In this document: piece by piece, positions 34,705 through 42,889 of the stretch
How the letters are laid out: every line of letters starts with the position of its first letter
Position numbering within the stretch: the stretch's first letter is position 1
Source: JAXDAY01 sp034679345
GTDB lineage: Bacteria; Eisenbacteria; RBG-16-71-46; CAIMUX01; VGJL01
Direction: 5' to 3'
Length of the DNA: 64,000 bases
NCBI GenBank assembly: GCA_034679345.1
Contig: JAXDAY010000013.1
Location: forward strand, 186,001 to 250,000
The notes under the pieces: generated by a model
Told to the model about the DNA's origin: nothing
Databases searched by the model: none
What the model saw: only the letters and a program-made list of their open reading frames with translations
Program-made: the position numbers and the translations under genes

Positions 34705-36452
34705 GAGGTCTCGACTGGCTGGTCCTCGTGGCCTCCCTCGCCTTCATCGTCGCCTATGGCGTCTGGAAGGGACGCCGCAACCGCGATCTCAACGGCTACA
34801 TCCTGGGCGATCAGAGCATGCGCTGGTACACGGTCGCCTTCTCCATCATGGCGACGCAAGCGAGCGCGATCACCTTCATCTCCACGCCCGGCCAGGCCTA
34901 CGTGGACGGCATGCGCTTCGTCCAGTTCTACTTCGGCCTGCCGCTCGCCATGGTCGTCCTCTCGGTGACTGTCGTGCCCCTCTACCGCCGGCTCAAGGTG
35001 TATACCGCCTACGAGTTTCTCGAGCGCCGCTTCGACGTCCGTGTCCGGAGCCTCGCCGCCCTGCTCTTCCTCGTTCAGCGGGGACTCGCCTGCGGCTTGA
35101 CCATCTACGCGCCGGCCGTCGTCCTCTCGGTTCTCCTGGGCTGGAATCTCTACGTCACGAATCTCGTGATCGGGGCCTTGGTCGTCGTCTACACCGCCTC
35201 CGGCGGCACGAAGGCCGTCTCGCACACGAACTTCTGGCAGATGGTGATCATCCTGGGGGGCTTGTTCACGACCCTCATCATCGCGGTCACCCTTCTGCCT
35301 CAGAACGTCTCTTTCGGCGATGCGGTCCACGTGGCCGGCCTCATGGGCCGACTGAACGCGATCGACTTCTCGTTCGACTGGAAGAACCGCTACACGTTCT
35401 GGTCGGGTCTGATCGGCGGATTCTTCCTCGCGCTCTCCTACTTCGGGACCGACCAGTCCCAGGTGGGCCGTTACCTCTCCGGCCAATCGGTGGCCCAGAG
35501 CCGGATCGGGCTGCTCTTCAACGGTCTGGTCAAGGTGCCGATGCAGTTCGTGATCCTCTTCATCGGCGCCATGGTGTTCGTCTTCCACCAGTTCAATCCG
35601 ACTCCGATCTACTTCAATCCCGTGGAGACCAGACAGGTCGAGACGAGCGTCCGCGCGGGCGAGTTCCACGCCCTGCAGGAGCAGTACGACCACCTGTCCG
35701 AGGCGAAGCAGTCGGAGATCCTGGCGATGCTCGAGGCGCGCCGCGCCGGGAACGAGGCCGCGGCGGTCGCGGGCGCAAAGTCGGTCGCAGAGATCCAGGC
35801 CGATGCCCTCCGGACCCGGGAACAGGCGAAGGAGATCGTGCGCCAGGTGAACCCCCGCTCGGACGGGAACGATGTGAACTACATCTTTCTGAGCTTCGTG
35901 CTCCGGTATCTTCCGGTCGGGGTCGTCGGCCTCGTGCTCGCCATGATCTTCGCCGCTTCCATGTCATCGACCGCCTCGGAGTTGAACGCGCTCGCCTCGA
36001 CCACGGTGGTCGACTTTTACCGCCGATTCGACAAACGCGAGAGGTCGGAGCGCCACCTCGTCGCGGTCTCGAAGGCCGCGACGGTGATCTGGGGCGGTCT
36101 AGCGATCCTCTTCGCGGAGTACGCGAACCGGCTCGGCTCGCTCGTGGAGGCCGTGAACATCCTCGGCTCGCTCTTCTACGGCACGATCCTCGGGATCTTC
36201 CTGCTCGCCTTCTACTTCAAGCCCGTTCGGGGGAACGCCGTGTTCCTCGGGGCGCTGATCGGCGAGGGCGCGGTCATTCTCTGCTTCACGGTCACGAAGA
36301 TCTCGTTTCTCTGGTACAACGTGGTCGGCTGCGTGGTCACCATCGCCGTCGCCGTCGCGATCACGGTTCTGGGCGGCCGGCTGGGCCGCCCAGATCCGCG
36401 GAAGATCACATCTTCGCCTTCCATTCCGCCACCTGCTTCTCGATCTTGGTGA
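34701..36452 (+). CDS. Sodium:solute symporter (SSS family)
   Basis: 583 residues with 13 or more hydrophobic helices. The N-terminal signature DQSMRWYTVAFSIMATQASA and the GGTKAVSHTNFWQMVI block are typical of the SSS (SGLT/PanF/PutP) family, which co-transports sugars, amino acids, nucleobases, sialic acids or urea with Na+. A soluble insertion of about 110 residues (EQYDHLSEAKQSEILAMLEA and following) lies between two helices. GTG 34701 is coupled to the small gene by GTGA. Its last 47 bases overlap, head to tail, with the convergent DUF2911 gene. Given the PIG-L partner, an amino sugar or a deacetylated glycoside is a reasonable, unproven, cargo. Confidence 0.88.
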   Translation: MRGLDWLVLVASLAFIVAYGVWKGRRNRDLNGYILGDQSMRWYTVAFSIMATQASAITFISTPGQAYVDGMRFVQFYFGLPLAMVVLSVTVVPLYRRLKVYTAYEFLERRFDVRVRSLAALLFLVQRGLACGLTIYAPAVVLSVLLGWNLYVTNLVIGALVVVYTASGGTKAVSHTNFWQMVIILGGLFTTLIIAVTLLPQNVSFGDAVHVAGLMGRLNAIDFSFDWKNRYTFWSGLIGGFFLALSYFGTDQSQVGRYLSGQSVAQSRIGLLFNGLVKVPMQFVILFIGAMVFVFHQFNPTPIYFNPVETRQVETSVRAGEFHALQEQYDHLSEAKQSEILAMLEARRAGNEAAAVAGAKSVAEIQADALRTREQAKEIVRQVNPRSDGNDVNYIFLSFVLRYLPVGVVGLVLAMIFAASMSSTASELNALASTTVVDFYRRFDKRERSERHLVAVSKAATVIWGGLAILFAEYANRLGSLVEAVNILGSLFYGTILGIFLLAFYFKPVRGNAVFLGALIGEGAVILCFTVTKISFLWYNVVGCVVTIAVAVAITVLGGRLGRPDPRKITSSPSIPPPASRSW

Positions 36453-37269
36453 TCTCATCGGGAGGCGCGTCCGGCTTGCCCACATCGATCGCTCGCTGCG
36501 CGAACGCCACCGCGTCCGTCAACTTGCCCTCCTTCGCCATCATGTCCGCCTTCAGGCGAAGGTTGAGCCAGGTCTCCTTGATCGCGATCGACTTGTCGAC
36601 CCACTCCTTCGCTTCGCCCGGCGCGACGTCGCTCTGGAAGGCGAAGCTCGCGCAGCGAAAAGCCGTCTGGTGGTCGTCCGGCGCAAGGGATTGCATCGCG
36701 GCGCGGGCATTGGCGAGACCTTGTTCCGTCGTATTCACCTCGATGTCGAATGCGACCCGGAGCTTCTCCCAGTCGAGGGCGATCGTGGCCCGATCCGCCG
36801 ACAGGGTCGGGATGCTGAACTCCATCCACTCGGTGTGCTCGTGGGCCTGCGGCTTGACCTTGATCCTCAGCGCGTCGGCGGATTCATCGTAGGCGTAGCT
36901 CCCCCACTGGTCGGCCTTCGTGTTGAAGATCACCGTCCACTCGCCCTGTGTGGGGATCGTGTGCAGGCTGTAGGTCCCCGACTTCAGGGCCTGCCCGCTG
37001 ACCGTCACGTCCGTGGAGAACGCGATGGTGGTCGCCTCGTTCGCTCCCGTCCGCCAGACCTTGTCGTAAGGAACGAGGCCACCCCAGATCACGCGGCCTT
37101 TGACGCCGGGCCGGCTGTAAGTGATCGTCACGTCGGTGAGACCCACCGTCTGCATGACCTGCGCTTTCTGGCTCGGGCGGGGCAGCTTGAGCTCGGCTCC
37201 ATCGGAGGCGCCCGCCAGGAGGGCGGCGGTTAGGACGACGATCGGCAATGTGAGATGCGACAGTCTCAT
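36406..37269 (-). CDS. Secreted DUF2911 protein
   Basis: 287 residues with a signal peptide (MRLSHLTLPIVVLTAALLAG). The first 170 residues are DUF2911: LPRPSQKAQVMQTVGLTDV, the YSRPGVKGRVIWGGLVPYDKV block, WRTGANEATTI and TYSLHTIPTQGEW. A helical C-terminal region (about 180-287) with TPR-like helices follows, as in many FCB members. Function unknown. An AAAGGAAA site precedes the ATG at 37269. It overlaps the convergent symporter gene by 47 bases at its 3' end. Confidence 0.85.
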   Translation of the reverse strand: MRLSHLTLPIVVLTAALLAGASDGAELKLPRPSQKAQVMQTVGLTDVTITYSRPGVKGRVIWGGLVPYDKVWRTGANEATTIAFSTDVTVSGQALKSGTYSLHTIPTQGEWTVIFNTKADQWGSYAYDESADALRIKVKPQAHEHTEWMEFSIPTLSADRATIALDWEKLRVAFDIEVNTTEQGLANARAAMQSLAPDDHQTAFRCASFAFQSDVAPGEAKEWVDKSIAIKETWLNLRLKADMMAKEGKLTDAVAFAQRAIDVGKPDAPPDEITKIEKQVAEWKAKM

Positions 37270-37673
37270 ATCTCTGCGTTTCCTTTCCTACTTCTCTTGA
37301 TTGAAGCCAGGGGATGGATGGTCGTATCGGGCCCGGGAGGCCGGGCTGGGGACCTATGATTGAACCATAGATGGAGCCCCAACGCCACGCTGACCCCTCG
37401 TGGATTGTGAAGGAAAGCACATGGGGTCGCGAGCTTCCGCCGATTCGGCGAGCCGTCAGGCAATTTCTTTGCGGCGAGTTGTCGATCCCGCCCGATTCCG
37501 ATCGTCGTCGGGTTAGAGTGAAGGCACGGTCCCGACCGAGACAGCGGGAAGACGGTGGGATCCCCCTCCGGCGGCCGGTCAGCCGGTCGCCCGGCGCAGC
37601 CCGCATCGCGCAAGGCCGAGGACGCGCCACGAAAAACCGGTGAAGACCAGAGAGGCTGGAAGGAGATAGAGCC
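37270..37673. other. 404-base intergenic region with the ECF-type promoter
   Basis: Divergent region between the DUF2911 gene and the first DGPF gene. It holds a candidate ECF42 promoter (listed separately). A 90-codon plus-strand frame at 37371-37643 has no ribosome site and an odd Arg/Pro-rich composition, so I do not call it. I saw no other ordered structure. Confidence 0.6.
37480..37506 (+). promoter_or_regulatory. Candidate ECF42 sigma-factor promoter
   Basis: TGTCGA at 37480-37485, a 17-base spacer, then CGTC at 37503-37506. This matches the TGTCGA / CGWC motif that I recall being proposed for ECF42 sigma factors, and it lies upstream of two DGPF genes and an ECF42-type sigma gene on the same strand. 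It implies a leader of about 160 bases and positive autoregulation. Confidence 0.5.
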
Positions 37674-38090
37674 ATGCGGTTCATGCTGATCGTCAAGGCA
37701 TCGAAGGAATCGGAGGCCGGAGTCATGCCTACGCGGGAGATCCTGGCCGAAATGGGCAACTTCAACGAGCAGATGGTGAAGGCGGGAGTCATGCTCGCCG
37801 GCGAGGGGCTGCATCCGAGCTCCAAGGGAGTCCGGATCCGGTACTCCGGCGCGGAGCGCACCATCGTGGATGGGCCGTTCAGCGAGACGAAGGAGCTGAT
37901 CGCCGGCTACTGGCTCGTCCAGGTGAAGTCGAGGGAGGAAGCGATCGAGTGGATGCGGCGCGCTCCGTTCCAGGACGGGGAGGTGGAGATCCGCCAGGTA
38001 TTCGAGGCCGAGGACTTCGGCGCCGAGTTCACGCCCGAGTTGCGCGAGCAGGAGGAACGGCTTCGAGCGCAGATCGGGGAGAAGAGCTGA
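37674..38090 (+). CDS. YCII/DGPF domain protein, first copy
   Basis: 138 residues. The ferredoxin-like YCII fold opens with MRFMLIVKASKESEA, and the signature DGPF reads TIVDGPFSETKELIAGYW. The end is a charged helical tail. DGPF proteins are small cytoplasmic proteins of unknown activity that are almost always encoded beside ECF42-type sigma factors and are thought to be part of the same signalling module. AAGGAG precedes the ATG. First gene of a three-gene operon. Confidence 0.85.
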   Translation: MRFMLIVKASKESEAGVMPTREILAEMGNFNEQMVKAGVMLAGEGLHPSSKGVRIRYSGAERTIVDGPFSETKELIAGYWLVQVKSREEAIEWMRRAPFQDGEVEIRQVFEAEDFGAEFTPELREQEERLRAQIGEKS

Positions 38091-38169
38091 GGCCGCGAAT
38101 CGCGGTTGAGCCTGGTCATTCCGGGGCGACCATCAGACAGACACCAGAACATGAACAGGAGATGCAGCA

Positions 38170-38523
38170 ATGAGATTCCTTTCCATATACAAGACCGTCG
38201 AGTCGAACGCTCCCCCCACACCGGAGCACATTGGGAACATGATGCAGCTCATCGATGAGATGACGAAGGCCGGCAAGCTGATCGCGACCGAAGGTTGCCT
38301 GCCCACCATGGTGGGTGCGCGCGTGCGGCGGTCCGGCCAGTCCTTGACTGTGAAGGACGGCCCCTTCACCGAAGCGAAGGAAGTCGTCGCGGGCTTCGCC
38401 TTGCTCGAGGCGAGCTCGAGAGAAGAGGCGATCGACTTGACCAAGCGCTTCCTCAAGGTCGCTGGTGACGGCGAATGCGAGGTCCGTCAGCTCATGGAAG
38501 GGCCTCCTCCCGACCGCGCGTGA
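38170..38523 (+). CDS. YCII/DGPF domain protein, second copy
   Basis: 117 residues, homologous to the preceding gene: MRFLSIYKTVESN start, then TVKDGPFTEAKEVVAGF. Two DGPF copies in tandem suggest a duplication or a heterodimer. AACAGGAG lies just upstream of the ATG. Its stop codon overlaps the GTG start of the sigma factor (GTGA), so the sigma factor is translationally coupled to it. Confidence 0.85.
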   Translation: MRFLSIYKTVESNAPPTPEHIGNMMQLIDEMTKAGKLIATEGCLPTMVGARVRRSGQSLTVKDGPFTEAKEVVAGFALLEASSREEAIDLTKRFLKVAGDGECEVRQLMEGPPPDRA

Positions 38524-39806
38524 CGACTTCCGACCCGCATCGCGCGATCGAGGCGACGTTTCGGATCGAATCGGCCGCGCTCATCGCGAAGCTGACGAGG
38601 ATGGTGCGCGACGTCGGCCTTGCCGAGGATCTTGCCCAGGACGCCCTCGTCGCGGCGATGGAGCGCTGGCCGGTTTCCGGCATCCCGAAGAATCCGGGCG
38701 CTTGGCTCATGGCCACCGCGAAGAATCGGGCGATCGACTTTCTTCGGCGGGAGAAGCTCATCGAGCGCAAGCACGAGGAGCTGGGACGCGAGGTCGATCT
38801 CGCGCGTGAGGAAGCGATCCTCCACTCGGAGGGTTCAACCGGCGAGGCCGAGGTGGGCGACGATCTCCTGCGACTCATCTTCATTGCGTGCCATCCGGTC
38901 CTCTCGAGGGATGCCCACGTCGCGCTGACCCTCCGCCTGATCGGCGGGCTCACGACAACGGAGATCGCGCGCGCCTTCCTCCTGCCGGAGGCGACGATCG
39001 CGCAACGGATCGTCCGGGCCAAACGAACGCTCAGGGAAGCCCGCGTTCCCTTCGAGGTCCCGGCGGGAGCCGAACTCGTCGGGCGACTCGCGTCGGTCCT
39101 GGAGGTGGTCTATCTCATCTTCAACGAGGGTTACACCGCGACGGCGGGCGAGGACTGGATGAGACCGGCCTTGTGCGAGGACGCCATGCGGCTGGGCCGC
39201 ATTCTGGCCGAGCTCGCTCCGGCCGAGCCGGAGGTCCACGGCCTCGTGGCGCTGATGCAGATCCAGGCCTCGCGCATTCGCGCCCGAGTGGACCCTTCGG
39301 GAGAGCCCATCCTGCTCCTGGATCAGGACCGGGGACGCTGGGATCATGTCCTCATCCAACTTGGCCTCACGGCCCTCGAGCGCGGCGAGCGCCTCGGCGG
39401 AAGCCTGGGTCCCTACATGCTCCAGGCGACGATCGCCGCCTGCCACGCGCGGGCGCGCACGCCCGAGGAGACGGATTGGGCGCGTATCGTCGCGCTCTAC
39501 GATGCGCTCTCGCAGATCGCTCCCTCCCCCATCGTGGAGCTCAACCGCGCCGTCGCGGTCGGCATGGCGTTCGGTCCGGCGGCGGGCCTCTCAGCGACCG
39601 ATTCGTTGGCCGCGGGAACCGCCCTTGCGGGATACCATCTGCTTCCAGCGGTGCGGGCCGAGTTTCTGACGAAGCTCGGACGGCTCGACCGCGCGCGCGC
39701 CGAGCTCGAGCGCGCCGCCTCGCTCACGCGAAACGCTCGGGAGCGCAAGTTGCTCCTCGATCGCGCCGCGGCCTGCGTCTACCCTGACACTCGAGAGGAG
39801 CCGTAG
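38520..39806 (+). CDS. ECF42-type RNA polymerase sigma factor with TPR-like C-terminal extension
   Basis: 428 residues, over twice a normal ECF factor. Region 2 is at the N-terminus (FRIESAALIAKLTRMVRDVG, LAEDLAQDALVAAMERWP, GAWLMATAKNRAIDFLRR) and region 4 contains TEIARAFLLPEATIAQRIVRAK. Residues about 180-428 are the extended helical domain with the conserved VVYLIFNEGYTA and NRAVAVGMAFGP segments seen in ECF42 (SigJ-like/DUF6596) proteins. No anti-sigma gene is adjacent, so activity is probably controlled by the extension. GTG 38520 is coupled to the DGPF gene. Together with 37480-37506 it makes a self-contained regulon unit. Confidence 0.88.
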   Translation: MTTSDPHRAIEATFRIESAALIAKLTRMVRDVGLAEDLAQDALVAAMERWPVSGIPKNPGAWLMATAKNRAIDFLRREKLIERKHEELGREVDLAREEAILHSEGSTGEAEVGDDLLRLIFIACHPVLSRDAHVALTLRLIGGLTTTEIARAFLLPEATIAQRIVRAKRTLREARVPFEVPAGAELVGRLASVLEVVYLIFNEGYTATAGEDWMRPALCEDAMRLGRILAELAPAEPEVHGLVALMQIQASRIRARVDPSGEPILLLDQDRGRWDHVLIQLGLTALERGERLGGSLGPYMLQATIAACHARARTPEETDWARIVALYDALSQIAPSPIVELNRAVAVGMAFGPAAGLSATDSLAAGTALAGYHLLPAVRAEFLTKLGRLDRARAELERAASLTRNARERKLLLDRAAACVYPDTREEP

Positions 39807-39882
39807 ACGGGAGTGACCGCAGGCTTGCTGTGATCACCGCGGGCGGTCCGATTCCGGCTTCTAGGCCGCAACGGAAGCGAGG

Positions 39883-40407
39883 ATGAACATGGGTGGAGCG
39901 ATCTGGGGGTTCTTCCAGTCCGACCATGCGCGATTGGATGCCCTTCTCCGGCAGGCTCTCGGCCGGCCCGGCGAGCTCGACGAGGATGCCTTCTCAGCGT
40001 TTCGGGCCGGGCTCTTGCGGCACATCGCCCTCGAGGAGAAGATCCTCCTTCCCGCCGCGCGACGATTGCGGGGAGGCGAGCCGCTCGCGATCGAGCGCGA
40101 GCTTCGCGTCGGCCACGGCGCGATCGCTCTTCTGCTCGTGCCGTTCCCGACGAGGGATCTCGCGGAGGAGCTCCGGTCAATCCTCGAGCCCCACAATCGG
40201 CTCGAGGAAGCGCCCGATGGACTCTATGCGATCTGCGACGAGATCCTGACGCGCGATGCGGAGGAAGTCTTGAATAGCGCCCGGAGCTACCCCGAGGTCA
40301 AGGTCGCTGCGTACCGGCACCATCCGAACCTGTGCCGAACGGCCCGCGAAGCCCTGCGAATCGCGGGCGGGCGCTCCGGATCCGGTACGCCTCCGCCCCC
40401 AGCATGA
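39883..40407 (+). CDS. Hemerythrin-like (HHE) domain protein
   Basis: 174 residues. The metal ligands are spaced as in HHE domains: His15 in FFQSDHARLD, HIALEEKILLP, then HGAI and EPHNRLEE. A diiron centre binding O2 or NO, or acting in iron homeostasis, is likely, cytoplasmic. ATG 39889 is an equally plausible start because the ribosome site is poorly spaced for 39883. It follows the ECF42 gene by 76 bases and could belong to its transcript, though no proof is visible. Confidence 0.75.
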   Translation: MNMGGAIWGFFQSDHARLDALLRQALGRPGELDEDAFSAFRAGLLRHIALEEKILLPAARRLRGGEPLAIERELRVGHGAIALLLVPFPTRDLAEELRSILEPHNRLEEAPDGLYAICDEILTRDAEEVLNSARSYPEVKVAAYRHHPNLCRTAREALRIAGGRSGSGTPPPPA

Positions 40408-40422
40408 GCGACGGCATTCTGG

Positions 40423-40428
40423 TATGGT
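40423..40428 (+). promoter_or_regulatory. -10 box of a possible leaderless promoter
   Basis: TATGGT ends six bases before ATG 40435, with no Shine-Dalgarno sequence in between. The -35 region is poor, so this rests mainly on spacing shared with 9817 and 26730. Confidence 0.3.
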
Positions 40429-40434
40429 CCCCGC

Positions 40435-42138
40435 ATGGACTCGAAACCGATTATCCGATCCGCTCTCGTTGTCCTTCCGTTCCTCTTCCTCTCGATGGCC
40501 GAGGCCCACGCGGCCGCCACGCTCGAGGCCCTGGCGATCCCCGGAGACGCGCGGTTCGTCGCCGTGGCCAAGGACGTGATCGAGGCGCGCTTCGCGCTCG
40601 ACCCCAGCATGGCGGCGGCAGCCGGTCTATTCGATGACGCGGCGCGCGTGCCCTCCTACGACCCGGCGATCGTGGCCGCCCTGGCGGCGCGCCTCGAGGC
40701 CGACGCGGCGGCGCTGCGCGCCATGCCATGGCGGGACTGGGAGATCGATCGTCAGATCGACTGGCGCTGGATTTACGCCCTGGCGGAGGACGCCCGCCTG
40801 CAGCTCGTCGAGGAGAAGCTCTTCCTGCACCGCCCGGCTTGCTGGCTCGAGCCCCTGGCCAACACGTATATCGCGCTTCTCACGTATGCGCCGCAGCGCG
40901 CCGACATCCGGGCGGCCCTGACGGGCGCGATCCCGAAGATGGTCGAGGAGATGCGGCGCGTGGCCGTCTCGCTCACGGCGCGTGACGTCGAGATCGCGGA
41001 CGGAGTGGCGACAGGGATTCTTGCGTCGCTCGCCTCCGAGGCCCCGACTCCCGAGCGGAACGCGGCGGTCGACGCGGTATCGGACTATGTCGAGGAGATC
41101 CGGTCGCGGAAGAACCTGCCGGAGTTCACGGTCATCGGGGCCGCGCGGTACGAGGAGCGTCTCCGGCGCGCGCTCATGCTCCCCTGGTCGGCGCGACAGC
41201 TGCTCGCCCTCGCCCAGCGCGAGCTCGCCGAGGTCGACGCCGCGATCGCCGAGATGCGGCCGAACCTGCCGCCCGCGCCCGAGGCCACGCCCGAGCAGAT
41301 GGAGCTCGCCAAGCAGCTCGATCAAGAGAAGCTCCTCGCGCTCTACGACTCGATCACCCGGGCCGACCGCGAGTTCCTGGACCGGTCGGACATCCTCACG
41401 GTGCCTGAAGGCGTGGGCCCGATCCGCACGCGGCCAACCCCCGAGGCGATGATTCCGCTCACGGGCGATGGGGGCAGCATGAACCCGCCGCCTCCCTTCG
41501 GCGACTCCAACGTGGGTTGGTGGAATGTGGAGCACATGAAGGAGGACTGGACGCTCGAGACGAGGGCGCAGCGGATCGTTACCTCGCAGGGGCACCACCG
41601 CACCGGGATGGGACCCTATGCGGTCCACGAGGGCGTCCCGGGGCATCACCTCCAGCTCTCCATCGCGCGGCTGCATCCCAATCCACTGCGCAGCATCTTG
41701 CAGGATGTCTGCATCACCGAGGGCTGGGCGATGTACGCGGAGGAGATCTTCTGGCGCGCCGGAGGCCTGGGCGACTCGCCGGAGGCTTCGTACCGGACGC
41801 TCAACTCGTGGCGCAGCCGCATTCGGCGGGTCTTCTACGACGTGCACGTCGAGTGCGGGGACTGGTCGCTCCAGGATGCGGCCGACTTCAAGCGCCAGGC
41901 GCGGCGCGGAGCGGGCGCGGTCGACCCGGACATCCTGCGCACGATCAACTGGCCCGCGCAGTTGATCTCCTACTTCGCCGGGAAGATGCAGATCCTGGAG
42001 CTCAAGGCCGCCTATCAGAAGAAGCTGGGATCTGAGTTCACCGAGCGGAGGTTCAACGACGCGCTGCTCGCGGAGGGATCGATCCCCGTGGCGCTCATCC
42101 GTGCCAAGCTGCTCGGGGAGTCCGTGCCGGAACCCTAG
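40435..42138 (+). CDS. Secreted DUF885 protein (putative zinc peptidase)
   Basis: 567 residues with a signal peptide (MDSKPIIRSALVVLPFLFLS then MAEAHAAA). DUF885 proteins are distant relatives of zinc metallopeptidases; the motif HEGVPGHH (from residue 398) with Glu399 and His403 matches the family's metal-binding signature, and CITEGWAMYAE supplies the downstream Glu. The rest is helical. Presumably a periplasmic or lipid-associated peptidase; substrate unknown. No ribosome site is seen before the ATG. The gene ends in a tandem hairpin. Confidence 0.8.
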   Translation: MDSKPIIRSALVVLPFLFLSMAEAHAAATLEALAIPGDARFVAVAKDVIEARFALDPSMAAAAGLFDDAARVPSYDPAIVAALAARLEADAAALRAMPWRDWEIDRQIDWRWIYALAEDARLQLVEEKLFLHRPACWLEPLANTYIALLTYAPQRADIRAALTGAIPKMVEEMRRVAVSLTARDVEIADGVATGILASLASEAPTPERNAAVDAVSDYVEEIRSRKNLPEFTVIGAARYEERLRRALMLPWSARQLLALAQRELAEVDAAIAEMRPNLPPAPEATPEQMELAKQLDQEKLLALYDSITRADREFLDRSDILTVPEGVGPIRTRPTPEAMIPLTGDGGSMNPPPPFGDSNVGWWNVEHMKEDWTLETRAQRIVTSQGHHRTGMGPYAVHEGVPGHHLQLSIARLHPNPLRSILQDVCITEGWAMYAEEIFWRAGGLGDSPEASYRTLNSWRSRIRRVFYDVHVECGDWSLQDAADFKRQARRGAGAVDPDILRTINWPAQLISYFAGKMQILELKAAYQKKLGSEFTERRFNDALLAEGSIPVALIRAKLLGESVPEP

Positions 42139-42157
42139 GATTCGAGGACAAATGGCG

Positions 42158-42205
42158 CGGCGGGCTTCAGGACCCGCCGAGCCCCTGAGGTCCGCCCAGG
42201 GGCTC
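42158..42205. terminator. Tandem hairpins between convergent genes
   Basis: First hairpin CGGCGGG / CCCGCCG (42158-42164 / 42173-42179), then GAGCCCCTG / CAGGGGCTC (42179-42187 / 42197-42205), just past the DUF885 stop at 42138 and before the barrel gene end at 42221. Both are perfect; neither has a T tract. Confidence 0.55.
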
Positions 42206-42220
42206 GACGCGAACTTCGGA

Positions 42221-42889
42221 TCAGAATCCGAATCCGATGCCCAGGCTTCCGTAGACGGGCGGCGTGATGTCGTTCCATTCCTCCGTGCGCGACCACCCGA
42301 ACCGCGCGACCACCTCCTTGCCGCCCAGCGCGACGCCGCCGGCCACGCCGAAGTGGTAGGTTCCACCCGCGTCGAGATACCAGCCGTCCTTCGCCTCGGG
42401 GAAATAGTGCTTTCGGTACCAGTCGCTGTGCGTCACGTGGGTGATGATCGCCTTGTCGAAGCCGAACTCGCCGGCCGTGAACCACGAGTGACGGTAGACT
42501 CCGAGGGTCCCCGTGAAATCGGAGCCGAAGTTGAAGCCGCGGTAGATCGCGTTCTCGGTTCCTCGCGTGATGAAGGTGGCGCTGCCGGTGAGGTGCACCG
42601 AGCGCCAGCGCGCCAGCGAGGTCTGGGCTCCCAACCGCCCGCGGAAATCACGCACGTCCATGTGCGCGGCCGCCAGCGCGGCATCCCCCGAGAGCTGGAA
42701 ATCGTGGCCGACCAGGGTGAGGACGCGTCCATAGCCCATCGAGGCGACGAAGGCCGGATCCAGTCCGAACGTCGTGTAGGCTCGGCTCCGATACGTGTCG
42801 AACCGGGCGACGTTCCACTGCGCGGCGGCGTTCCCTGCCAAGAGCGCCGAGATGAGAACGCCCAGAACGAGGCTCGAAAGTCGCTTCAT
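42221..42889 (-). CDS. Outer-membrane beta-barrel protein
   Basis: 222 residues with a signal peptide (MKRLSSLVLGVLISALLAGN). The mature chain has strands typical of small barrels (AYTTFGLDPAFVASMGYGRV, SWFTAGEFGFDKAIITHV) and ends with the aromatic GSLGIGFGF, a barrel-assembly-type C-terminal Phe. ATG 42889 has a GGGGGTGTCC site and overlaps the stop of the upstream hydrolase gene (ATGA), so the two are made together. No substrate can be named. Confidence 0.7.
   Translation of the reverse strand: MKRLSSLVLGVLISALLAGNAAAQWNVARFDTYRSRAYTTFGLDPAFVASMGYGRVLTLVGHDFQLSGDAALAAAHMDVRDFRGRLGAQTSLARWRSVHLTGSATFITRGTENAIYRGFNFGSDFTGTLGVYRHSWFTAGEFGFDKAIITHVTHSDWYRKHYFPEAKDGWYLDAGGTYHFGVAGGVALGGKEVVARFGWSRTEEWNDITPPVYGSLGIGFGF

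Noticed and set aside
37371..37643. 90-codon frame upstream of the DGPF operon
   Set aside because: No ribosome site, no family match, Arg/Pro-rich tail, and it overlaps a candidate promoter.
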